In this document: positions 50,401-61,628 of the stretch, one piece after another
Numbering within the stretch: position 1 is the stretch's first letter
How the letters are laid out: each line of letters starts with the position of its first letter
Translations under genes and position numbers: made by a program
The notes under the pieces: model-generated
Seen by the model: the letters and a program-made list of their open reading frames with translations, nothing else
The model's database searches: none
Told to the model about the DNA's origin: nothing
From: Laccaria trichodermophora
Taxonomy: Eukaryota; Basidiomycota; Agaricomycetes; Agaricales; Hydnangiaceae
Assembly: GCA_018417955.1 (NCBI GenBank)
Contig: JACTVC010000020.1
Coordinates: forward strand, 868,001-932,000
Direction of reading: 5' to 3'
Length of the DNA: 64,000 nt

Positions 50401-50428
50401 GACTACAGGGGGTAGAAACCCATCTTGC

Positions 50429-51681
50429 ATTTATGTATCATCAAACTGCCCAAACATGATCTATGCGGCGCATCAAGTTGTTAACAGCATTGATGACTTG
50501 CAGAATTATCTGTGCTTTCTCATGTCTCTGTTTCACCCTGCTCTCCAGCCTCATGTCCTCATCTTTGTCGATAACAAGAAACTTGCTGCTTGTATTGCCT
50601 CTCATCTCAACTCATGCCTTCCTCCAACTATTCAAAACAAAGGTATCATTGTTCATTACCACAGCAAAATGTCTGAGAAATACCTTCAGAATGCCCATGA
50701 CTCTTTCATTCAGGAGGATGGTGTATGTCAGATAATGGTTGTGACGTCAGCCCAATCAGTGGTGAGATTTTAATTCTGAAGATACTTTATTTTGCTGAAA
50801 ATTTGGCAGGGCATGGACTTTCCGAATGTGAAGATTGTTTGCACTGTTGGCCTTCCATCAATGATGACTGATACCCTTCAGCGTGGAGGCCATGCCTTCC
50901 ACAACTCTAATGAGGATGCACTCTTCGTTATGTTCTATGAGCCCTGGATAGATGAAATCAATCTTGACGACTTTAAGAATTTCGACATGACTGATCTTGA
51001 CTGCCCTCGCATGCCCCTCAAAGCAAATTCTCAGCACCGTGAGCGTGCCCCCTTCTACAGTGTCAAGATATGTCAAGAAAATTCATGTACCTGAAAAGGA
51101 TTTGCAAACTACCTTGGTGATCAGTCAACTGGTGGTACAGCATACATCACACTCACTGCTTGACCTTCCAATTGACTATTTGCTCAGCACTGCTTCATTC
51201 AACAAAATTCTGCTGTGATTCTCCAGAACATTCTGGGAGTGCAATGTTCGACTTGCAGGACTTTCTCCCTGGTGTTATATTTGTGGAGCCACCTCCTGAC
51301 GACACAACTGATACCACATCCCTCAAACAAAAAAAACCTGCCAAAGTCTACTGCCCAGTGAAAGATTGACCTTTGCTTGATTTCCATCTGATTCGATTCC
51401 TTGAGCAAGAAGACACTTCTTACCCACTTTGTGCCTTCCAACCACTGTACTTTATCCTATCTGATACTCAGCATATGAAACTCATTCATGCAAACCCAAA
51501 GGAAATCGAGTCTGTAAAAGACGTACAACACATTATTGAAGAGAGTGATCAATGGAGGCTGAAATGGGCAGAGAAATTGTACACTGTGGTTATGGACTAT
51601 GAGCAGGATTTAGCTACCATGAAGAGTTGGTCAAGAAAACATGCAGTTACTGTTCCTCATGCAAAGAGGCTCAAGATCTAG
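50429..51681 (+). pseudogene. RecQ-like helicase, C-terminal half
   Basis: Continues the gene of 35848-36725. Helicase domain 2 landmarks are NMIYAAHQVVNSIDD, HVLIFVDNKKLAACIASHL, IIVHYHSKMSEKYLQNAH and, after an intron (GTGAGA...GGCAG, about 50,761-50,808), MDFPNVKIVCTVGLPSMMTD and motif VI as QRGGHAFHNS. The expected arginines of motif VI are histidines, each one CpG transition away from Arg codons. Several frame breaks follow, ending at 51681, about 20 bases from the convergent DUF6589 stop. Inactive. Confidence 0.75.
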
Positions 51682-51700
51682 CAACCGAAATATGTAGTAG

Positions 51701-54700
51701 TTATTCTGTACCTTCATGCAATGCATACTCCTCTTCAACCTCAAACTCATCTTCTCCTTCAGCAAAATTTGTAGCAAGACTGACTGGGGCAATGTCATTG
51801 ACTTTGTGGTCAGGAGGAATGCCATCCCTTGATTCTTGGATATTTTTGTTGTAGGTAGCCAGTGTGGACAATTCAAATTTCTTGTACCCCACATTAGACA
51901 CATCTATGAATGCCTTTGCCTTGTCACCATCTGTCTGGCTTGGAGTTCGGGTCTGTAAGCCTGCATCACAGGCCTTGTCAGCAACTCTCCATCCAAGCAC
52001 ACCATCATTAGCATATTTATGTGAGTGGCTTTTGTACCCAGCATCAGTTGATTTTGCGACCTGTCTCTTAATTGTTTGGACATGCGAAATCACAGCAGAA
52101 ATGTTTCCAAAACGGTCCCAGTTCGAATAGACACCTTTTGCAGCAAATAAGTGCTGTTCATGAATTTATTCAATTTTCAATTGACATACACTGAAATTGG
52201 ATGATTGACTTACCTTTAAGTATCCTATAAGATGCTTGCTGTTCAAATCCATCACCATAGCATGTCCAGGCAATCAGGAAATATTGACCAGCATGTTATC
52301 ACGCATAATGTTCCTGCCTGTTATTGTCAGTGTCAGATACTATGAAGATAAGACAGTGTAACAAACACGAATTCAGGTGTCCAGATGTTCTTGAGATTAT
52401 GTAGGAAATGAAGGATCTCCATCAAGTAATTATTCGAGCCAGCACCACAGAACATGCAGGCTAAAGTTGGAAGCATATCCTCCACATGGCCAAAGTCACC
52501 ACTCTGAATTGCGTTGACAAGCTCGATAACAATAAGTAGGTCCCAGGTAAGCAGAACAACATTGTCGTAAATAGCATCGGATTTAGGGATCGTCTTATCA
52601 GGCGTTGGCCCTGAAGTTCCAGGCTCTGTATCAGATTCAGCTTTGCTTTCTGAGCTACTGGCATTAGGGTTATTTTCATTCATGTCCAAATCCTTGAGGG
52701 GGATTTTTGGGTTGCTTGGAGGAAATGAGTGCTTGGGAACCATGTATTTCTGGGTAATCTCTTGTGCTTTGTGCAGAATAGACTCTGGAGTAGGATTTGT
52801 TGCTGTAAATGCATGCAATTGTCTATTCCTGCTGCCATGCATTCAGGATAAGTCCTTCGAGAATCTGGGTTATTGCAGTAAGCAAGGTATGATAGTCAGG
52901 GTGATCAGAGCCAAGTCAAGTCTTTTCCATGATAGAAAAGAAGTATGCAAAACTACCAGCTTGCTGTACAGTACCACGATGGACCAAAAGTATGCTCCAT
53001 ATCAGGTTCATAACAAGGTGGAAGACCCCAAAAGCCAGCTGGAAAAGTTCATGTGTTCCCAGGCAGACACATCCTTGTGACACTGGTCCTGTGCTCCATG
53101 AATCTGCGCATTAGTCAACTGATCATTGATGCATGGTATTGCCTTTGTGTTTAGGTTTTCTGGATCCATGTCAAGCTGGACAGTATAAACATCATCGTGT
53201 ACTGCAAGATTACCATCAACACTTGCTTCTTCAATGGTCATTGCTCAAAGTGGATAGAACTTGGTCTTATGACCTGTCAGAATCATCCTCTGTGTTGGGT
53301 GTTGAAAGGGAGGACTATTTTTTAGCTGTTCAAATGTGGCTGATGTTAATTGCCGTCTGGTCTGCATATGATTGTATAGCCTCATCAGATGGGTGTAAAT
53401 CCTCAAGTGTCATTGGGGAAGATTTCTTGAGGTTTTCCAACATTGGTTTGATGACCATATCCTTTGGTCACACATTCAAAAGTTCATAAATTACTGTGAA
53501 TGTTCCAGATTGAACTTTGTTTGGCACATCAGCAAACCTACACATTAATTGTCAGCTTTTCACGACTTTTTGTGACTGACAGCTTGTCACCAAGTCAACA
53601 AGTTGACACAAGCTCACAAGCTGACAAGGTGCCTGACCATGAGGGGACTTAGCAAAAAAAGTGGTTTACAAACTTGCTTATGTAATGGTTGGTAACCACA
53701 TCTGTTCTGTAATTTCCCTCTCATCTCAACCACACTGTCATTCACAGCAACCACCCACCTCTGCTGCATCATCACTGCCACTACCGACCACCACCTCCCA
53801 GAACCATCATTTGACCTCCCACAACCACAACAGCTCACACCAACAACACCAGCACTGACAAAATGATGTGGTGAGACCACGTCACCAGCCTCAACCACAA
53901 GCACCAGTCAGCCCAATGCCGCCACACCACGCCACCAGCAACAGCAACCAGGCAAGCACCAGCCAACCCAATGCCATGTCACAGTGACGATGTGGCTCGT
54001 CAATGGTACATTACATCTTTGGCTCTTTGGTCTCTCCTAGATTTCTTGTCCACCCATCTCTCCAATTCATTCTTTTTAGGCTGGAGCCTGAACTAGAGAA
54101 CAAAGTCATACAGAAGTAATTGCATCTGCCATTTCGTTCTTTTTAGCCTGCTGCTATCTGCAGCCAAGAACTTTCAGCCAAACCTTCCTGATGTGCCATG
54201 AAGTCCACAGCAGCAATGATGATGACGACAAATGATTGTGGAGGAATGAGTGCTGCCAACATGTCAGCAACTCCTGATATCCCCCCCTTCGACTGAGAGG
54301 TCCCCAGTCACTGTTGCCCACACCACACACCAACCATCACCATGACACTCTGCCGCACCGCTGTTTTGATGGCATATTCGCCAGTATGCACTTGCAGGGC
54401 AGGAGGGGAGTTTGAGAATGGGGTATACAGAGCTTGTGGAAGGGACCAAATGGGGGAGGGGTGCATCCCTCCTGGTGTTGCTGGCATGGATGGCAAAGAA
54501 TTCTTTAATAGGGTACTGTTGTATTCTCACTGTATTGTGCTAGTACTATACAACGATCAGCTATACCTAATTTTTTGCTATGAAATACCAAAAATAAGAT
54601 TACTGCTTTTCTGAGCTTGTCAGCTTGTTAGAGGTCATCAAGAAATTTCACAACTCAACTTGTGAGATTTTTGGATCTACTTGTCGACTTGTGACTTGTG

Positions 54701-56011
54701 GCTCATTTCAACTTGTTTGGGCTTGTACAAGTCGAAAAAAGCCCAAACAAGTCATGACAAGCAGAGTGTAGAAATGCTGATGCATTCCAGGCTTCTGCTC
54801 GACAAAGATAGATGTCGAAATATTGATGTTATCATAAGCCAGTGCATGAGGTCCTGATGGAGTGTTTCAGGCCTTTTCAATGGCGCTATCAGCAAGTGAT
54901 GTGATGATAGAGTTTATGCTAGAGTACAACATGGAAAGGCAAGAGTGGTGGAGCATCATCATAACCTCTTTCAAAGCACCAGAAGCCCATGAAGCTAGTC
55001 CAAGACCTATTTGGACTTTGCTTGATTTGAGGGAGTGAAGGGAATGGATGCCGGCATGGAGGATATACATTCCCTGAATTTTAAATTTAGGTTAGCCTTT
55101 GCATCGGAATGGTGTAGGCATTCAGTCACCTTCTTGTGATGTTTAGATTTCACAGACTTTGCTTTTTGCTTTGAAACTTTTGATTCAGTGGCTGCTTCGA
55201 AGACCACAGAGAAGGTTGGCGTGTTTTGAACCACTTGTTCCATTATCTTTTCAAGATCCCAGTTGTCGATAAAGTCAGCATTGACCTCTTTCGAGGTCAT
55301 TGTAAGATGCGGCTTGACCACCTCCATCTCGCAGTGAATTTCCTCACTAACTATCTCAATTGATCTGGGCAAAAGAAATTGCCATTTTATCTCAGCACCC
55401 TTTTCGTCATCAAAGATTCCTGCCAAGACCTCCTGAAGAAGAACCATATTTTTCAGAGAGAATAGAGCCTTGCATTGTGATGCAAAATCACCTTCTCTGG
55501 CAAGTGTGAGTTTGAGGAGATCAAGGACATTCAATCTTGCATCTTGTAGAAGTTTAAGCACCTGCAACGTGGTGCCAGTCCTGGTAACTTTTGGTTTTAT
55601 CAACCTTGGAATAGAACCAGTTGACTCACTCCTGAGATCATCAAGGGATGAGGTGGAAGTAAGAGTCAGACTGTCATATGAAAGATTGCTGGACAGAATC
55701 AATGGCGAGAGACTCAGAGGAGAGAAGTATGAATCAACGCTAGGAGAAAAAGACATGGATTCAGGGGAAGCCAAAGGCTCAAGAGGATGCATAGTGAGTG
55801 AGGCATCAAAGGATGCAGCAGTGCAGGGAGAATTGTCACAGTCGCTCAGGTTTTCGGACACAAAAGAAAAAGGCAGTGCCACTTGGAAACTGGAGTGACA
55901 CAGGATATCTCCCAAATCAGGGACTTGAAAGGAATGCAAAGGCATGGTTGGCTCAGTAAAGTTGCAAGGGTGTTCAGGAACATGGTTGTATGGGATTGCA
56001 AATGGAATCAC
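51701..56011 (-). pseudogene. DUF6589-type protein, broken
   Basis: Minus-strand segments in order: 56011-55007 (DARLNVLDLLKLTLAREGDF, EEIHCEMEVVKPHLTM, DLEKIMEQVVQNTPT), 55070-54780 (IGLGLASWASGALKEV, SLADSAIEKA, then HALAYDNINISTSIFVEQ), an insertion, about 53530-53240 (VQSGTFTVIYELL, SPMTLEDLHPSDEAIQSYAD), 53241-53008 (NTKAIPCINDQLTNAQIHGA, KDVSAWEHMNF), 52842-52333 (NAIQSGDFGHVEDMLPTLAC, MFCGAGSNNYLMEILHFL) and 52093-51701 (YKKFELSTLATYNKNIQESR). These match, from memory, the large basidiomycete DUF6589 family. Stops and frame breaks separate the segments. No nuclease or transposase motif is evident; its role next to the helicase is unknown. Confidence 0.65.
53553..54764. mobile_element. 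1.2-kb inverted-repeat insertion in the DUF6589 gene
   Basis: It separates two adjoining parts of the DUF6589 line. The ends are imperfect inverted repeats, GCTTTTCACGACTTTTTG at 53555 and GCTTGTCATGACTTGTTTG (reversed) ending at 54762, of the kind seen in hAT-related elements. More CTTGT/ACAAG words fill the first and last 150 bases. The interior has no gene and no clean target duplication was found. Confidence 0.55.
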
Positions 56012-56834
56012 ATTGGTTCTTGAGGTGCTTTGAGTGTAACAAGAAAGGACAGTGTAAGCAAGTGAATTACAACCAAAAAAATCTCAAATACTCGTTGTCA
56101 TAACTATTCCTACAGTCCCCCAAATCCAAGCCATGCCTTCCTCTGTTTGCCCCAAATGCAGATTCGACGCCACTGCTATGTCCCATCATGTTTGGATGTC
56201 GCTGGCTTGAAGGAGAAATATGGAAAGACATGGCATCTGTTTGCCAAAACTGTGAGGCTCCACGACAGTTCCACAGTATGCTGGAGGCACACTGATGTTG
56301 CTGTCATGGCTCAAGAAGTGAACTGCCATCTGCTGTAAAAGCAGTAAAAAGTGGTGGAGGATTGGTTGAGTGTTGTGCATTGGGTACAGGACCAACAGAA
56401 AATGTGAATTTGCCATAGGACAGTGCAGGCATGGTGGCCAGGAGCAGGAAGAAACAATGTGATGCAACATAGGAGGAAGAGAAATTTTTGACAGGGTCTA
56501 TTTTTAATGTACAGATCTGTGTTTGCCTTCCTTACAGGGCAGTTGCTCAAAATGGGTATTCTTTTGAACACACTCATCATCAAGACATGTCAAAACTCAG
56601 TCATCATCGTTTTTATGTTAATTCAAACTCAGCTGTACTGGTTGTTGTATCAAGGTTTCTTTGCTTGTCTCATCAACCTCATCACGATGGATGGTTACTG
56701 GTCTAGTCAAAGCCTTGCTTTTTCAGAAAAACAAATCTAAAATGGCAGTCTGGATCTTGTTCTCCTTTTCATTATCTACATATTTGATTCAATTTCTTAG
56801 GAGGCATGCGAAACACTCTTCCTCTCCTACCATC

Positions 56835-58120
56835 ATGGCATCCTTATCCAATTGCCCTCAAGAAATCATCAAAGTGGTTCTCAACTTCCTCCAGGACGAT
56901 TTAAGGGCTCTCAAGGCATGCTTGTGGACATGTGTGGCACTTTCCTCTCTGTGTCGCAGATACATTTTCCACTCTCTTGACATAAGTCATACTCCATGGT
57001 GGTATGGTAACAAAATTACAAAGCCTGAACCAAAAGATTGGCACTTTCTAGATGCCAATCTGACAATCTTAGACTATAAGCTTGAATACCGCATGTCCAG
57101 TTACGACTTGGGGGACAAGGATGTGCCTTGGGTGCTGAATAAGCTTCATAACCACAATGTATGCTCTTTCCAGCTGACTGGCCTTCCATACCCCAGATGC
57201 ATGAGCTGGCCACTGCTAGTTTCTCCTGGCAGTCTGGGAGATGCATTATTGTGTGTCATGCAATCACCTTTGATCACATGCTTATCACTGTTTGTAATCA
57301 CCAATTTCCCTATCATAATCCTGCATGCTTGTGTGAACCTCACAGAACTCACTTTACATGGGGTCAATTTTGATGATTCCACTGTCGATGAGCAAGGATC
57401 TTTGACTTTGCCTTCTGGTTTCAATGCCAGAATCCCACAACTCCAGATGTTCACTTGTGAGACATATCCTGATCAAAATCTAATGTGCTTCCTCAAAGCT
57501 AGATACCCCATTGATGGCCAGCCAGTGCTAGACCTTAGCAATGTTCAGATGTTAAGCTTCAAGGTAGATCAAACTTCAGATTTGGCTGTCCTGCACGTGT
57601 TCATCAATGCAACAAACAAGCTTGAAACTCTATGGTAAAGAGGTACGTACCAGAAATACTTTTGTAGAAGATCAAATCTTATATTCCATACATATAGTGT
57701 GTGACTGGCGATGCACTGTTCATGGGCATGGCAGCATTGATCAACAATTCCTCACTATTGACTTTGAAATGACTTCACTTCACCTTCAACGTGTATGGAG
57801 ATGATAACAATGACCCCTTGTATGGAATACGCAAGGAACTCAATCATCTCTCAGAACACTCAAATGTGATTGAAGAAATTAGCATGGTGGCTCATTGGGA
57901 TCACATCAGTGAACAGTGGGGAATGGTGGACACTGCTCTCTCTAAGAGAAATGGGTTTCCAAGGCTTCATCAAGTTTCAATCAATGTTACAGTGAGACCT
58001 GATAGATATGGGGGGCAAATTTTCCATGAGAGGGAACTAGACGAGATGCCAACTAGATATCTTCCATGGTTGTCTAGCAGTAAAACGGTCCTGTTGTCTT
58101 TTTCCGGAAAGGTAGATAGT
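56835..58120 (+). pseudogene. second F-box gene, CpG-depleted and frame-broken
   Basis: Paralog of 9546-10852. The F-box is intact in sequence (LSNCPQEIIKVVLNFLQDDL, RALKACLWTCVALSSLCRRY) and the leucine-rich part is open to 57638 (NATNKLETLW). The intron found in the paralog is blurred here: the exon ends in TGG TAA and the following sequence (57,690-57,790) matches the paralog only with a frame change before KELNHLSEHSNVIEEISMV and the shared C-terminus (RYLPWLSSSKTVLLSFSGK). It lies directly next to the outer 9-bp duplication at 56706, so its promoter is separated from its original left neighbour. Confidence 0.6.
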
Positions 58121-58823
58121 TAGATACATACATACATTCAGGAGCTGTCTCAATGAGGAATCTATTCAGATATCCCAGAATTTTTTTTTGTACCCATCCT
58201 AGTGACCTTCCCTGACTGAATATTGACTAACTTCATTAACATATCTTGACTTTGAAGGTTACTTTTCCCATGAAGCCTTCTCAAACTTGGTAATATGTCT
58301 CCTAGCCACTTTGAGCCTTTTGCAGGGTGATGTAGTTAGTTTTTTCATAAATCAAATATACTTACTGTAACTGATGGTAGTTGAGACTCTGAAAATCAGT
58401 CTTGTGGGGAAACTGGAACAGGACTGGTCCTATTTGGTTCAGTTATGGTCCTCCAAGGATGGCAACAGTTTGGACTGGTTGCAGTTCCATAGTTGGCCCC
58501 TTGGGGGCCAAAACGACAGATGTGACCAGGCTTGAAAACACTATTTAAAGCAGAGTATCTGTTAATTTCTTTATGTTCTGAACTTTCACAATGGTACAAA
58601 GGTTGCTTGAAATGATTTACACTAACAGATCTTTTTATACATTGTGGTAGGCAGTCATACTATTTTCTTTACCATTTCATTATTCTAATGTGAGGTATAA
58701 AACAGAATGTTTGCTATGCACAAAAAGACTGCAATCTGAGGCACAGAAAGAAATCAAGAACTATTGTCTACCTATCAATTATACAATAGAATATGACAAA
58801 TTGATCATTTTATGTTGACAATA
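58121..58823. other. CpG-poor intergenic, no gene
   Basis: Contains short near-palindromic words (GGACTGGTCC, GGCCCCTTGGGGGCC) around 58,420-58,515. The minus-strand frame across them has no coding support. Confidence 0.4.
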
Positions 58824-61628
58824 CTACAAGCCAGCTTCAATGCATGGAGATACAACTTCAGGTACATTGTTTCCTGCATTTAGAACTTGAAGCTCCAGCT
58901 TCTCTGCTGCTGTGTACTCTCCCAAGCATTGGTATGTTGCAGCTAGATTTTTCATAGCTCTGATTGTATCTGGGTGTTCTACTCCAAGAATTCTGTATCT
59001 TGCATCCAGCACTTGCACCCCCAACTGCTTTGCCTCTGTGTACTTCCCCAAGCATTGGCATGTTGCAGCTAGATTTTCCATAGCTCTTATTGTCTCAGGG
59101 TGTTCCACTCCAAGAATTCTGTTTCTTGTGTCTAGAACTTGCATTTTCAGCTCCTCTGCCACCAAGTACCTTCCCAAGCAATGATATGTTGCTGCTAGAT
59201 TCTCCATAGCTCTGATTGTATCTGGGTGTTCCACTCCAAGAATCCTGCTCCTTGTATCTAGAACTTCACTTGCCAAGGTTTCTGCCTTTGTGTATTTTCC
59301 CAGGTGTTGATAGGTGACTGATAGATTTGCCATCACTTTCATTGTGTCTGGGTGTTCTACTCCAAGAATTTTGGTTCTGGCATCCAGAACTTTGATCTGC
59401 AGCTCCTCTGCCTCTGTGTATTTTCCCAGGTACTGGTATGTGACCGATAGCTCTCCCATGGCTTTGATTGTCTCTGGATGTTCCACTCCAAGAATTGTGA
59501 TCCTTGCATCCATAACTTGGATCTTCAGGTTCTCTGCCTCTGCATACTTCCCTAGTCTATGACATGTTGCTGCCAGATTTCCTATGGCTGTGATTGTGTC
59601 TGGGTGTTCTACTCCAAGAATTTCGTTGCTTATCCTCAGAACATGGATGTTCAGCTTCTCTGCTTCTGTGTACTTTCCCAAGAATCGATATGTGATTGCT
59701 AGATGTCCCATAGCAAGGACTGTTTCTGGGTGTTCCATTCCAAGAATTCTGATTCTTGCATCTAGAACTTGGATCTGCAGCTTCTCTGCCTCTGTGTATT
59801 TTCCTAGATTATTATATGTTGCTGCTAAACTTGCCATGGCTCCAATTGTATGTGGGTGTTCCACTCCATGAATTCTGTTCTCTGCATCCAGAACTTGGAT
59901 CACCAGCTTCTCTGCCTCTGTGTACTTTCCCAAGCAATGATATGTTGCTGCTAGATTTGCCATAGCTCTGAATGTGTCTGGGTGTTCTGCTCCAAGCATT
60001 CTGTTCCTTGTATCTAGCACTTCATTTGCCAAAATTTCTGCCTCCTTGAAATATCCTTGCTCCTGCAATAGCATTCCAAACTTTGCATGGGCATCATCCA
60101 TGTAAAATTGACTACCTTCTGATTTCAAATACTCCATATTTGCTTTCACATGTGTTACCAAGGCTCTTCGGAATCCATATGGCTGCTCAGCATTCCATCT
60201 TAGTGAGCAAGCCAAGGTGACATATGCCATTAGGCAAGATTCTTTCCTCTGATCCAAAGTTAATCTGTCCCTACCCCAGGCATGAACCAGTGGATGCATG
60301 GCATATATATAATCAGATGGGCATTTCTTGATCAGGGAGAATGACAGTAATATCCGGAGTCCCTCTCTAAAGACAAAGTTATCCCAAGTACCCGATTTAT
60401 TAAGAGGAAGTAGCCTTTGGTCAAGCAGAGAACTAGCATATGGTAATTCTGAGTTAAAAGTTTCCTCATCTTCTGGGAGGGCAGCATAGGAAAATATTTC
60501 CTCAGTAATTTCCTCATGATGGAAGAATGGAAATAAATTGAGCAGGATCATTGCACTATTGGCTGCAGTGGCCTTGTGAGAATCATCAGATTCAGCCCTT
60601 TGCTGAATTTCCTTATATGATAGCTCCCAAGTTTCATACACAGTTCTGTTATACCTAGAAGCTCCTTTAAATTCAGAATGGGATAATAATATCTGTTGAT
60701 GGTCTGAATATTTTGCAAGGTAGTCTGCAATAGAGGTAACCCCAGAAGCAATGTAAGCACCAGCCTGATCAATAGCAAGAGGAAGGCAGAAGAGCTGCTT
60801 CACAATCTTAGAAGCCTCATCTTGAAACATCAATGAAGATAGATCCAAGCAACTAGCTTTTAGAAGTAATTCAATAGCATCATTTTCTTCCAACTCAGTT
60901 ACTTCAAGAGAATTCTCAGGTGAAGTCAGATTCCTCATGGTAGAGTTGCGACTTGTTATCAGAATGTTTCCCCCTTTTCCAGGAGGAAAATAAGCCTCCA
61001 GCTCAGCAGGTGAGAGAACATCAGCATTGTCAAAGACCATTATATAATTCTCTTTCAGTGAGCCAATCCAGTGAAGAGCATATTCAGGTGATTCATCCAG
61101 ACCACTAGACCTGGCTGCAGGAAAAGCACAGATACTCTTGAGTCCTTGTGTGATGGTACCAAGTGAGGAAGCATCCATCCAGAAAACATAAGAGAAACTG
61201 AACACAGTTAAATTTTCAGAACTGAAGGTTGGATCACTACCATTCAGAGCTACTCACTAGTCAGACATTTCCTCAACAAACTTCAAGCATATCTGAGTCT
61301 TTCCAATACCCCCCATACCATGCAATAGAAAGAACTTCCTCTTCTGAGCTGGGCCGTCTGCATTGGAAAAATGCCCCTTGAGTTTGGCAATGATGTCTGA
61401 ACGCCCTGTAAACCGATTGCTCGGATTTGGCATGAGGGGAATGACCCCATCAGACGTCCTGTTGCCACTGTTGATGTTGTTGAAGTGAATCTGCCAGAGA
61501 TCCATACCATCAGCTTGCTAACTTCTAAGCGGATATCTAATTGTTCCACTCACAGTGTCAGCTGCATAGAATGTGCCTCCGTTCACGGCAGTGCCATGAG
61601 CATTTGGAAAGACTTCGGTTCTCCTCAT
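58824..61628 (-). CDS. NB-ARC-TPR receptor (NLR-like), 893 aa
   Basis: Exons 61628-61554, 61490-61258 and 61197-58824 join in phase, with the same exon plan as the paralog at 20021 (25-codon first exon ending in GT-GAG). The first exon holds NAHGTAVNGGTFYAADT, aligned with GAHHFVASNNTFNTANT of the paralog. P-loop HGMGGIGKT, YIMVFDNAD, ILITSRN and LPLAIDQAGAYIASG mark the NB-ARC domain. About ten 42-residue TPRs (LGVEHPDTIRAMENLAATY) follow, three more than in the paralog, with a diverged final unit (VPEVVSPCIEAGL). The frame is fully open despite heavy CpG loss from about 61,350 onward, so it may still be functional. Role by analogy: non-self sensing or cell-death control. Confidence 0.85.

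Larger units (their letters stand above)
36726..50428. mobile_element. 13.7-kb long-armed inverted-repeat element inserted in the helicase gene (9-bp TSD ATTTATGTA)
   Basis: ATTTATGTA occurs at both boundaries (36717-36725 and 50429-50437). Taking out the element plus one copy restores an open helicase line (VYIYVSSNCPN), which fixes the ends. The ends are inverted: left ATATGTTTTTACCCCCTTTA, right (reversed) GATGGGTTTCTACCCCCTGT, then both TAGTCTTTGATCCAACCC. Inside are subterminal repeat arrays, near-identical inverted arms, Tyr/Ile-coding minisatellites and a nested gypsy fragment. No transposase was recognised. The 9-bp duplication and long arms suggest a Mutator-like type, but this is inference. 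Confidence 0.8.
35758..56512. mobile_element. helicase + DUF6589 element (8-bp TSD AGATCTGT)
   Basis: It interrupts the right arm of the outer element exactly: the arm breaks off after AGATCTGT (35750-35757) and resumes with AGATCTGT (56513-56520). Both ends carry an inverted AAAAATAGACC (35775-35785; reverse complement GGTCTATTTTT at 56495-56505). The two genes inside point at each other, helicase (+) and DUF6589 (-), with about 20 bp between their stops. Without the nested 13.7-kb element it is about 7.0 kb, and about 5.8 kb without the small insert in DUF6589. It is strongly CpG-depleted. Confidence 0.75.
30833..56705. mobile_element. outermost inverted-repeat element of a nested stack (9-bp TSD GTCAAAGCC)
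   Basis: Perfect 9-bp duplications GTCAAAGCC flank it (30824-30832 and 56706-56714). Its ends start TAGACC(G/A)GTAACC. Terminal inverted repeats are about 295 bp: left arm 30833-30941 plus 33780-33970 (split by a hAT element), right arm 35651-35757 plus 56513-56705 (split by the helicase/DUF6589 element). Removing inserts leaves about 2.3 kb with 1.7 kb of interior (33971-35650). Long inverted repeats with 9-bp duplications are the habit of Mutator-like elements; no transposase was recognised, so the class is inferred. Confidence 0.8.

Noticed and set aside
36741..50413. 13.7-kb element ending at the CCCCC/GGGGG runs with a TA duplication
   Set aside because: The inverted repeat extends about 15 bases further out, and the ATTTATGTA duplication there restores the helicase frame.
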